A stretch of DNA of 22,637 nucleotides from Saccoglossus kowalevskii (lineage: Eukaryota; Hemichordata; Enteropneusta; Harrimaniidae), in contig NW_003140829.1 in the NCBI RefSeq assembly GCF_000003605.2, positions 61,117-83,753 on the forward strand, written 5' to 3'. A model generated the notes under the pieces. It made no database searches and had not been told where the DNA came from. It was given only the letters and a program-made list of their open reading frames with translations. A program made the translations under genes and the position numbers. Shown in pieces: positions 10,528 through 20,339 of this stretch (positions within the stretch are counted from its first letter, which is position 1; each line of letters opens with the position of its first letter).

Positions 10528-13500
10528 TGATTATGAGGGAATTGATATGCACACGTTAGCACAACATATATACACACTGAAAGTCATACCTTTTAGATTT
10601 CACGCGTTAATCTATGAAATTGTTGAACTCATTTTACTTCATATATGTGAACATTGTAGAGCATTAAAACGTGGTTCGATACGTAGTAACTAAATACTGT
10701 TGCCAGTAGTTACCGCGTTGAAATTGACTAGTCAAAAATCACGTTTACTGATATATATTCATTTTACTACACGATTTTTCGCAACGCCAATGCGTCAAAA
10801 ATAAATACATGCATTCTCTACCTGACTTATGTGCTCAAAAACGGCACAGCGCGGCTGTCAATGATTGTATTCCAACAATCTGGTTATGAGACTTTTAACA
10901 ATTTGTGAAACGGTTCATGCTTGAGAAGAATTCATATACTTGAATAGGTTCGTAATTCTGTCAGTTCATTTGGTGCCTTTCAATCAACGGTGAATATTAG
11001 TTACTGTAGTTTATTTGGACGTCACTGTCGCATCTGTGGTCCTCTTTTGAGTATAACGGTTAGTTGTGCAATATGACCATTCATGTAACTTTGTTAAAGT
11101 CAATAGATCTTTCAATTGAACGGTGCAATGTGATCTTCGCAACGACCCCAGAACGTGCGTTTGTGTCAGGTACATGTGAATTAGTTAGCGGTGTATTTGG
11201 CTTACAAGAAAAATAAACATAAATTCATCGGCTGCCCCAGCATTTTTTTAATATACCACATTGAATATTCATTAAAAATCTGAATGTTTTTCCATTTGAA
11301 TACAGAATATACATTGAGGACATAACAAATAATTTTAGCAAAATCTGTTGACCTAACTGTACAACAAAAATAGGTACAAAAATCATACACCTGTCACTGA
11401 ATATAATTTTTCCATTTGATCTTTATTACGGAGGCTTGAAAATTAACACAAACCGTACGCGTAGTAATCTAGGGTGTTACCCTCAAGTATAACTAATAGA
11501 GGGGTTCCAGGTTATAAAACATTTATGGAACGCCGTCAATCAGTTTTCTATCGGAGAATTGTTTTGGTTTGCTTTTTGACGCTACTCATTATATACTTAT
11601 GATAGTATTTTTACATTATACTTCACCATTCAGAGAATGACATCATTGTTTAAATATGTGTAAGTCAATTCACTGATACGTTGCCATGGTTGCAAACAAC
11701 TGTATTCTTCCCATATAGTTGCAACTTGTCACTATCATCTCAAATACACACATATATTTTTGTCGTATCAAACGGTTCTGTTTTCATCAAAGCTTGTTAA
11801 CATTGTATAACCGTGCATTTATTGCTTCTTCTATGAACGGGTTTGTAATCTTTATTCTTTCACGGTAGTCAAGGCAACCTTGTAGGTTTAAGCAATGTCT
11901 TCAATGTCAGCGTCGGACAAGAGAACCTGTTTTATTGTAGTGTATCTCTGTTATTCCCGTTAAACATGGGATAGTGTCGTCCAACCAATATGTGGGCGTA
12001 CAATTTATTAATCCTCAAAAATATAGTACATGCTGGGATCGTACGAAGAACTCGTAAAAAGCAACAACGTTTGTGCAATCTATATATTTCACAAAAACAC
12101 TAGTTAGAAAAGGAAAGTAAAATTCTAATGGCAAGATATATAACGTTGTCGAGGTATTTGGCATTATTTCCTTGTGAACAAAATAATAAAATTATCTCTG
12201 GTCTGTGTGCTCATCAACCTCATATCAATATGAAACCAATAAATCTTCACTGTGACTAATAAACTAACGTGATATGACCGTAGTTGTTCAGATATGAGTC
12301 AACTGATATTTAAATTGTAATAATACTTGTTTCTCAATAAGTTCATGTAATTACATATTGTTCAATGAAGTAGGTTGATCATTTTAAACCTTTGATACGC
12401 AGTATAAAGCCCCAGACAATTTGATTTGTGCGATGTTTAACGCATAATTAATGATATATACTAACATTGCTAGAGATGAAAAAGGCATTAACTTGATTTA
12501 CTTTATGTTAGATAGTTAGCACATCTGAGTGTGGAATGTAATTGGACTGTACATGTATACAAAACGATTGAAACAAAATATATTTTGTTGTATTTATTAT
12601 AAAACATATAGACGACTAGTTTTTAGATACTTTTTTGAAGGAGACGCACCATGGAAGGATTTCTTGCTTTTCTTTAATAACAGTTTCACTAAATACCATC
12701 TATGAATCAGCTTACACATTTACACATACTTTGTCGACAACAATTAATTAAACCTAATTGTTACTAAATGGACAAAATAAGATAGTGGTGTTTTCAAACA
12801 CATACACAGTGATCTTCAAACACATACATAATAAGTTGAATTCTACGACATTAATTCTAGACCTTTTAAGAATTAAGCAAACCAAGTACAAATGCAATCA
12901 AAGACATTGCACAAATACAAATCAGAAAAATATAAATAAAATAAGACATATTCGATTACATATATTATTTAAATTTCTTAAAAAATACTTTATTTTGAAA
13001 TGCATCCCAGTTAGAATAAAACTGAAGATTGCATATCGATTTCCCACTTTACCTTTCTACGTATCTAAAGTCAATCTGCGTAAGTATACTGTATAATGAT
13101 CACATACAAATCTTGCCAGTCTATACTAATTCACGTCGCACTGTTTTATGACAAAAGACAAGTATTTTCAAAGAAGTGAAATCAATTAAGAAAGTTTCTC
13201 ACAGTGCTATTACTAATAGAATTAAATTGCTGTCTTCCTCCTACATCAAATTACACTCTGTATTGCTAGGCAAGTTGATTGCTTTCCATCTAACTTCATC
13301 AAGTTGAAGTAATTTACTCTGTTCTATATAGACTCTGTTCAAAATCCTTCCCACAGGAAACGTTTGATTGGATGTGGATATCAGGATACTCGATAAAGAT
13401 GTTGCATACAGATGTTTTATATTTTATAGTAAATTGGATACCGCGGCATTTGTTTTTTCAATTCTAGCGACTGTACACTGGTTTGCACAAGGGATAGACA

Positions 13501-13933
13501 CAATTGTCCATCGGGTGGGGGCTTGGCAGATACGACACACATTTTGAAAATGACACATTATCGTATTTGTTCAGCAATCAGGTACACTATATGCTCAACC
13601 ATCTTAACATCTAACCAAACGAATGTCAGTTTGACCGAGTTTATCATTGCCTTATAATTACTAGTTATAATGACGGGAAAGGTTTTTGTCCAACAAATAC
13701 AAAATGCGATCCATTGGATCCGACAAAGATTATTAGAGTCGCCTAATACTGGCTTTCTAACATTAAACATTAGCAGGTAGTTCTAAGATTTATAAGATTA
13801 TCAAGCCTCAGGATCTTCAAACAAAATTCATATGAATAAATAACAGTCATATTCAGATTGAATTATATTTATATATTAATTCGATCAATTGTAATTAAAA
13901 TTCATGATAGTGCTAAACAAGAATTATTTTATA
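10528..13933. other. Long gene-free AT-rich stretch
   Basis: No supported gene, RNA or element was found. A 112-codon plus frame (12758-13096) is lysine/asparagine-rich because of base composition and matches no family I know. Small features are a perfect 18-bp palindrome at 12572-12589 (AACAAAATA and its complement), a CCATGG-centred word GTTGCCATGG near 11681, and a short duplicated word TTCAAACACATACA near 12793 and 12816. Confidence 0.55.
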
Positions 13934-13937
13934 GTGA
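13934..13937. repeat. Target-site duplication, left copy (GTGA)
   Basis: GTGA directly abuts the left long terminal repeat and recurs directly outside the right one at 16616-16619. With neighbouring bases the match reads ATAGTGA on both sides, but the ATA on the right overlaps the repeat end, so 4-7 bp are possible. Confidence 0.6.
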
Positions 13938-14600
13938 TATCACGGGGAAAATCTTTTCTCTGGGATTCTCGACACGTGCCAGGGGGGAAACACGTCTCGT
14001 CTCTCTATCGCGTCCCCTTGAGGTATTGGATCGGGAAAGTCACTTACGCTTTACAGTCAAATAAGATGCACACAACGAAATTCTTTTCAACTCTCGTCTT
14101 AGTCGATCAGTCAAGCACTCTATAAGACACAGCGCCCTGGGGAAAAATCCCCAAGACTATCGCAAGGCTGACCCAAGACTAGCCCAAGACTGGACTGCCT
14201 CAAGGCTCGCCCCAAGACCCTCCAGGACTGGACTGCGTCTATCGTGGTGTACTCGCCAAGACCAACTCAAGCTCTCTTTATTCATTTTCAAAACTCTAAC
14301 CAATTACAAAGCAGTAAAAAAGACTCTAGGGCGTAACCTTCAATCATAAAGCCAATCACACTAAGTACTGAATACATCATGTCTTTTGATTAATCGTTCA
14401 CTACATTAATAACTACGAATACCAACTGTCAGAAATAGTAGTCAGAATAGCGACGGTTATCTCGTAATTAGTTCCAAATCACTGAGCCAAGTTCCGACCA
14501 GGACCTCGCCTGCTTAAACGATGACAGACATAACACAGCAATTCGCTAGTAATCAACTAAATAAGTCGGTCAACAGATACGCAAAAACAATTTCATCATA
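13938..14600 (-). repeat. Long terminal repeat, left copy (3' LTR in element sense)
   Basis: The copy starts TATCACGGGG and ends TTTCATCATA, matching 16011-16615 throughout. It has two segments the other copy lacks: about 22 bp near 14039-14060 and about 32 bp near 14335-14366. It holds a GGGGA/TCCCC hairpin at 14139-14152, a cluster of CCCAAGACT-like sub-repeats (about 14149-14236) and a minus-sense AATAAA at 14277-14282. In minus sense the repeat begins TATGATGAAATT. Confidence 0.8.
14277..14282 (-). terminator. AATAAA polyadenylation signal inside left LTR
   Basis: TTTATT on the plus strand is AATAAA in element sense. The same hexamer is conserved at 16326-16331. It supports minus-strand transcription but could be chance in AT-rich sequence. 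Confidence 0.4.
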
Positions 14601-14613
14601 CATCCCTTCACTC
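14601..14613 (-). other. Polypurine-tract candidate
   Basis: In minus sense this reads GAGTGAAGGGATG and directly abuts the start of the downstream LTR. This is where the plus-strand primer of LTR elements lies. Confidence 0.5.
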
Positions 14614-15992
14614 AAACTGAGCAATGCCTCCCGGCATAACACGTTCATAAATCAAAGATACCGTCCTCTACTCATCGTCATATGGGTTAAATACAATACT
14701 AATAAAAGATATAAATCAAAAATGAGTAAAACACACTGATTAATAAACTGATTATAAAGTCTAAATACAATGGTTATAAAGTCACAAATATCAACAGTTA
14801 TCAATCAAAAACAAGGGAAAGGCTACCAATCGACTCGCTTTTCTCAAACAGTTCGCTGAGGTAACCCTTCGCTGCATTGTCTCTCGTTACTAAGGTTACA
14901 AACTCTATATCAAAAGGTCAAAAAACTAAGGCGTGGCGGTGTAACCAAGCGATCGGCCAATCGCGGCGGTCGACAGCACGATCACGTGATTACCAGGGAT
15001 GCGTCTCTCGGTTAAAGCATTGCAAAGTGGTAACTAATAAACAATGAATAAAAAGCTATTAATCCAACTCCTGTCATATACGCTTATAAACTTCAACTGA
15101 ACTCACAAGTCATTAATCTAAACACAAGTCTTACGGCGTGGAAAAGGAATGCAAAGACAAAGCTATTCATAACACATTACTCCTCTGGCAAAAAAGACGA
15201 GGGAAAAGCAAAACGATAGACACTACTAAGTTTCATATAATCCTGTCAATCATGAACAAAAGCTTGCGTTATCAAACAATAAGTATATGGGCGCACCAAA
15301 CTCATTTCAAAAAGTCATTAGAAAACGTTACAAAGGTGCTCTCAACTCAAAAAGCGTCAGAAGTATGGCGGAAACAACACGTAAACAAAAACAACTTTTA
15401 AAACGTCGATATCTCTGTACATTGACAAATCTCAAAACTCTTAAAACACGTGGGGCATCATTCCTCCCATTATATTCCGTATTCATAAACTCATTAAAAC
15501 TTCATAAAACTTCACAAAACTCATAACACTGTGTTGCAAATACTTGTCCACTGACGCGCGCTTAAATCATTATAAAGGACCTCGAACGTCACTAAATATC
15601 ATTTCAAAACAAAGATCTGGGCGCTTACATAACATACAATTCGATATCACACAAAAAACGGTAAGAAAAAACGATAGGAAAAGCAAGCAATACATTACAT
15701 TACTGAACAATAGTGTTGTGATTCTGAAAAGAGTTCAATGTCTTGAGTTACACAGTGTCAGTTACAGTGTCCAGCGAGCAGTTCTCTAAGCAATACACAG
15801 ATAGCTAAAGTTCTAATCAAAGTCTATAAGCGTCTCCTCTTGTCATCGCGTTAGTCCGGGTCGTTCTTTATCATCTTCTTGTCTTTAATGTCGCTCAATT
15901 CTTGATTATACTGTCCTATCCATACTCGTCCTTTATAAGGGGTTCCGAAGTCTTCATCTCTTCAGCGTTGTACATCGGTGGCATACTGAATG

Positions 15993-16008
15993 CCCGGATT
16001 CTCCACCA
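15993..16008 (-). other. Primer-binding-site candidate
   Basis: In minus sense the sequence is TGGTGGAGAATCCGGG, starting 2 nt after the upstream LTR. TGG pairs with the CCA end of tRNAs, and the next bases could pair with an acceptor stem and part of a T stem. I could not match it to a specific tRNA from memory. Confidence 0.5.
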
Positions 16009-16010
16009 CG

Positions 16011-16615
16011 TATCACGGGGAAAATCTTTTCTCTGGGGTTCTCGACACGTGCCAGGAAACAACTCGTCTCGTCTCTCTATCACGTCCCCTTGAGGTACGG
16101 GATCGGGAAAGTAAGACGCACACAACGAAATACTTTTCACTCTCGTCTTAGTCGATCAGTCGAGCACTCTATAAGACACAGCGCCCTGGGGAAAAATCCC
16201 CAAGACTATCGCAAGGCTGAACCAAGACTAGCCCAAGACTGGACTGCTTCAAGGCTCGCCCCAAGACCCTCCAGGACTGGACTGCGTCTATCGTGGTTTA
16301 CTCGCCAAGACCAACTCAAACTCTCTTTATTCATTTTCAAATTTCACCAATTACAAAGCAGTAAAAAAGACTCTAGGGCGTACTGAATACGTCATATCTT
16401 TTGATTAATCGTTCACTACATTAATAACTACGAATACCAACTGTCAGAAATAGTAGTCAGAATAGCGATGGTTATCTCGTAATTAGTTCCAAATCACTGA
16501 GCCAAGTTCCGTCCAGGACCTCGCCTGCCTAAACGATGACAGACATTACATAGAAATTCGCTAGTAATCAACTGAATAAGTCGGTCAACAGATATGCAAA
16601 AACAATTTCATCATA
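16011..16615 (-). repeat. Long terminal repeat, right copy (5' LTR in element sense)
   Basis: It is collinear with 13938-14600, at roughly 95-96% identity by eye outside gaps. The GGGGA/TCCCC hairpin lies at 16188-16201, the CCAAGACT-like cluster at about 16198-16287 and the minus-sense AATAAA at 16326-16331. No convincing TATA box lies upstream of AATAAA in minus sense. Confidence 0.8.
16326..16331 (-). terminator. AATAAA polyadenylation signal inside right LTR
   Basis: It occupies the equivalent position to the hexamer in the left LTR and is conserved between the copies. Confidence 0.4.
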
Positions 16616-16619
16616 GTGA
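16616..16619. repeat. Target-site duplication, right copy (GTGA)
   Basis: It matches 13934-13937 immediately outside the element and marks the insertion edges. Confidence 0.6.
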
Positions 16620-17354
16620 ACACGAGCTTCACCTCGAAAACTATATAGGATTCGATCATAGTACAATCCCAGTGAGTGGAAATTGTTATTCTACGGCACG
16701 TGGCTTTTCTGTTTTACTGTATCAAATATGGTAGGTAATCCCATTAGTCGGTACACTCTATGTATGAATTAAACATATTCTTAAGTAGTAACCCAAAGGT
16801 TTAATTTATGTAGTCGTCTTCCTAGTGATAATCAAGTACAAGAGCTTTCGACATCCCCAATTTTCCAAGATTCACATTATACCTATCCATGATCTTGGTT
16901 TTTTTCCTAAACACGACCATTATGAATTAGATTTAATACTACTGAATATCACAACCTTAGACTAGATGAACATGAAAGCACTTTGAAAAAGTGTGAAATC
17001 TGGTTACGTGTGAGGAAACCATAGAATAGTGATAAGATATAGAAACGATCTATCCCGAAGCCAGTTGCCATTGTTGACAACCCGAATCTAGATTATTTCA
17101 CCATGCCGTCAAACATCTACGAACATCTACAAAAATCTATCTAAGAAACTATACAGAAAGAATGAAACCAAAACACACTGAGCTGATGAGTGCATTATTT
17201 ATGAAACTAAGTGCTTGAGACAAGATCTGTTTACGATATTTTTGGATTTTGTGTAGTATACAATGGAAAACGAGATTGAAAATACACACATACACACCTT
17301 TCAAGGACCTTTTTCATAATCCTCGGAAAACATAATTTATATTAATAGTTAATT
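16620..17354. other. Gene-free AT-rich stretch
   Basis: Nothing supported. No open frame of note and no repeat were seen between the LTR element and the hairpin. Confidence 0.6.
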
Positions 17355-17409
17355 AAGGTATGGTACAGTTTATATTAATATTAATATTAATATAATTGTA
17401 CCATACCTT
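17355..17409. repeat. 55-nt near-perfect hairpin
   Basis: AAGGTATGGTACA (17355-17367) and its exact complement (17397-17409) enclose a perfect 24-bp palindrome of ATT/AAT steps (17371-17394). Only GTT on the left and AT on the right break the symmetry. The whole forms one long stem or a cruciform. It could be a tiny foldback element, a precursor-like RNA hairpin or a slippage product. A second perfect palindrome, GAGTTTAATTAAACTC, lies about 90 bp downstream at 17499-17514. Confidence 0.85.
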
Positions 17410-19355
17410 CCCTCTTTACTAAACCTAAGCTTCGCAAACATTTCTATGTTCAGTCACGGGATATAAAACGCAATTCTACGTTGATTTGCATTGTAATTGA
17501 GTTTAATTAAACTCCAATTAAAACCCAACCCTATAAACAACGCCTTTTAATTCAGTTTACATCGCAACTATATTACAAATTAATTCAACTATATTAAATA
17601 CATACATAGCACCAATATAACTATACAACATAGTACAGAATAATGTTTATATTGTCTGAACACTTTCATTCTATAAAAGTGTGTAATACACACAATATAA
17701 ATTCTGACTGCCTGTGTGTTCTATTATTTACCACCATGTCTTTATCGGTGGAAGCACGTTCTGATTTGGTTTTGTATATGTAAAATACAGGTATCATTAA
17801 ACACGCGTATGTCGTGATGGCGGATGTATAATCCTTGCTTAATACAGTCATAGTCAGCTATAATATAATAATATATGAGTCACGAGCTTACATTGCTTTA
17901 TCCGACTATCATATGTTACAGACAATTTTCGACTTTAGAGGTCATAGCTAAACCCACCTTGTAAGTCATTTGTTATAGTGTGATCGGTGGTCAAGTTAGC
18001 ATCTCATGAATTAGGTAATTATTGACTGTGCTACCGTACCCGTGATCAGAAACATACATTTATTGTAATCTGTATACAGCTGGATATAGCATGTGCAAAT
18101 CACAATGAAAGATGCATTTTCATTCATAGTGTGTGTTCCCGTAATCACTTGATATGTGATCTTATAATATATTGTATTGTATGTAAAGAAGACGACGCCC
18201 ATTAGTTTTGAAATATAAATGCAAAACTTATTATAATTATACTATATTAAATGAAAATTTCCTCCTGTATAAATGTAGGTGATGAGAATTATCGGTTGAA
18301 ATGTACGTTAGATAGATATTATAGAACTGTCACTTTAACACACACAATATTTGAATTGCACTCGTGCCAGCGTGTAACGTTACTAATGGTTACAATGGGT
18401 TAAATAATACATCAAATACCACAGGGAAATATATAGAAATCATCTCACGTTGTTATGCCGACGCTTCCATTCAACATTATGTAATCTAAAAATAAATTAA
18501 ATAATAACTATTGATTGTCAAAACAATATCACGATGTGTTGCCTGTCGAAGCGATGACAGCCATGTATGGTCCAATCAGATTGCATGAACTTGTATGACA
18601 CAGTATAGATAATATAGATAATTATTAAACTTGATTTTAGTAAACTCTCACTTTGTTTTGAGCAAATGAAAATTATTACACTTGTTTAATAAATCTGATA
18701 GTGCAGGTTAACTCATGGCATATCATCTACATATTGAATGGTATGTAGCATATATTTTACAATTTGTCTAAGTTAATATACATATTTATCGACCACCTGT
18801 AGGTTTCGAATTAGAGAGTATTGTAACCTCGCACCACTGACTGAGTGAAACGCTCTGATTTATATCATAACGGACACTAATCATCCCATTGATCCTCCTT
18901 CGGGTAAACAGACAATCATCACAATTTCCATCTCTCAATCATGTATTAAGCCGTGGTATTAAGGGAATTTATTGCAATGGCATAATACCCAGAATACCAG
19001 GAAGGCCTTCACGATACGTAGTGCCATTTTAACCAGCTATATAGTACCAGTGCTTCCAAGAATACGTCATAGTAGTCCATATATATCATGGCAGTAATCC
19101 CTTAGCCCAAGGCAAAGTATTATAGAGACAATCAAAAACATGATGTATGCACGCATTACAATTTTTCGATTGAACACTAATATTATTTTCTCAATCATAT
19201 CTCTCGTGTTCTGCTTATTGCATATGGCTTATTTGTGAGTCGTCTAATGTATATCATGGAGAGGTAATTATGCGCATTTAGTAATCATATAAATTAATTT
19301 ACAAAATATTGTATTATTAATATAATAATTGTCGTGCAGGACATCGCAGAAAAAT
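17410..19355. other. Gene-free AT-rich stretch upstream of the receptor gene
   Basis: Apart from the 16-bp palindrome at 17499-17514 I see no element. Two short minus frames (17666-17851 and 18011-18202) match no known family. Distal control elements of the receptor gene could lie here but none can be named. Confidence 0.5.
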
Positions 19356-19462
19356 ATTGGGGCGGGGACATATTGTCTGCATTGCTACTAAATAGAAGGA
19401 AACGAAACATAAAACATTGTACAATCAATGAAAATAAACACAACCCTTAATATATAAATAAA
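19356..19462 (+). promoter_or_regulatory. Candidate core promoter of the receptor gene
   Basis: An inverted CCAAT box (ATTGG, 19356-19360) overlaps a GC box (GGGGCGGGG, 19359-19367), and a TATA-type TATATAAATA lies at 19453-19462. The predicted start is near 19485. The GC box is exceptional in this AT-rich setting. The arrangement and the good downstream donor fit a promoter for the receptor. Alternatively the real start lies further upstream. Confidence 0.4.
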
Positions 19463-19484
19463 GCGTCGATAGTTTACAAATGCA

Positions 19485-19561
19485 TGTATATTCATCACAC
19501 ATGTAGTCCATGGGACTTCCACAAATACATCATTAACCGCATGTCTGACTGTAGTTCAGGT
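19485..19561 (+). other. Candidate noncoding exon 1 of the receptor gene
   Basis: The left edge is estimated from the TATA box. The right edge is set by CAGGT|GTGAGT, with GTGAGT at 19562-19567 (or one frame earlier, CAG|GTGTGAG). The exon holds short upstream ATGs with early stops, so it would be 5' UTR. A 116-codon frame across it (19484-19834) ignores this donor and matches nothing known. Confidence 0.3.
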
Positions 19562-20037
19562 GTGAGTAATTGCTTTCTGTCTAACATTTTTATCATGGAA
19601 ATAATAAGACGTTGTTGGATGTGCATGTTAAATGACGTAAAGGAAGCTTTGCTTGAATGCACAACGTCGAGACACAGCTGTATTCTAGGATTACAGGATC
19701 TGACTTGTTGGACGTTATTTGCCTCCACGCTACTTAGCTGTTATCCGACACATGGTACCGGACACTTTGTAAACCATCAGAGAATACACATCGGATCGAT
19801 TCAGCAATTTATAATATACATTCAATCTAGGTGACAGTACACTGCATGTGTCCAATGCCAAATTGTCGGATGAATATTAAGTTTCTATATTTAATTCTCC
19901 CGTGTAAAATTACGTCATAGTATATTCTTGTTTTGTTTTTATTGCCACTTTTCTGTTACTACGTATGCATGATTTGTACTTGTCAGTGACGAGCTTATTC
20001 ATACACCTTCAACCATGTTTTTTTTCTTGTATTGCAG
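19562..20037 (+). other. Candidate 5' UTR intron
   Basis: The donor is GTGAGT at 19562. The acceptor follows a T-rich tract (TTTTTTTTCTTGTATTGCAG) ending at 20037. The acceptor is the best 3' splice site near the gene. A weaker alternative, TATATTGCAG, ends at 20318, 22 bases before the start codon. Partner choice is inferred. Confidence 0.4.
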
Positions 20038-20041
20038 ACAT

Positions 20042-20113
20042 ATGAAGACATCATCGTTCTCAAGACAAGTATTTTATGAGCAACGACCTTGTCCCGATAT
20101 TGCTGTATATTGA
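20042..20113 (+). other. Upstream ORF in the receptor 5' UTR
   Basis: It is a 23-codon frame (MKTSSFSRQVFYEQRPCPDI, then AVY) opening 4 bases after the predicted acceptor and out of frame with the receptor. If exon 2 begins at 20038, ribosomes would meet it before the main start, so it could dampen translation. No sign of a functional peptide was seen. Confidence 0.3.
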
Positions 20114-20339
20114 CTCATTAGAGCGATGTACACTGTTCAAAGCGACGACTGTAATTAACTGCTATCTCTTAAAGTGCATCCTCACAATAAAACTGACGCC
20201 AAAATATATTGACTAAGTGTCACAGATAATCATCTAGGGGATATCAAATCGTATTTGAATTAGACCGTGTTACTTCAAGGAGAAAAACACAGATCACTGA
20301 CAGCGTCTATATTGCAGAAGATTTACTCCGGTTCATAAA

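Larger units (their letters stand above)
14601..16010 (-). other. Internal region of the LTR element, no conserved protein
   Basis: About 1.4 kb, A-rich on the plus strand. In minus sense the leader side has a well-placed ATG (15975) in a GCCACCGATG context opening a 19-codon frame to a stop at 15916; it could be the stub of a gag frame or chance. Plus-strand frames (15138-15401, 15287-15526, 15544-15789) are lysine-rich from base composition and run against the element. Short AAACTTCATA-type repeats occur at about 15484-15526, and a GC-richer patch with CGATCGGCCAATCG near 14950. Confidence 0.6.
13938..16615 (-). mobile_element. Compact LTR retroelement without protein genes
   Basis: Two direct repeats of 663 and 605 bp flank about 1.4 kb and are bracketed by a shared GTGA, as expected of an integrated LTR element. 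Orientation is minus: a TGG-starting primer-binding-like site lies 2 nt inside the right repeat, and a purine tract (GAGTGAAGGGATG in minus sense) abuts the left repeat. No gag, protease, reverse transcriptase, RNase H or integrase sequence is recognisable in any frame, so it would depend on proteins from an autonomous relative. It resembles a small LARD/TRIM-like derivative. By eye the repeats differ at roughly 4% of aligned sites plus two larger indels, so it is not brand new. Repeat ends are not the textbook TG...CA. Confidence 0.75.

Noticed and set aside
11670..11700. GTTGCCATGG word as an isolated RFX X-box
   Set aside because: Only one half-site is good and the second half reads GGTTGC; a single such word is expected by chance.
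12758..13096. 112-codon plus-strand frame
   Set aside because: Asn/Lys/Ile composition mirrors the AT-rich DNA. No domain, splice context or promoter supports it.
14117..14128. Plus-sense TATAAG in the LTR as the element promoter
   Set aside because: The primer site, purine tract and AATAAA indicate minus-sense transcription; the motif (also near 16171) may be incidental.
15138..15789. Lysine-rich plus-strand frames inside the LTR element as gag
   Set aside because: They run opposite to the orientation set by the primer site and purine tract, lack a zinc knuckle, and reflect A-richness.
19484..19834. 116-codon frame upstream of the receptor, and its 77-codon antisense partner (19495-19728)
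   Set aside because: No recognised domain; it spans a better-supported donor and lies in predicted UTR and intron. The opposed frames shadow each other.
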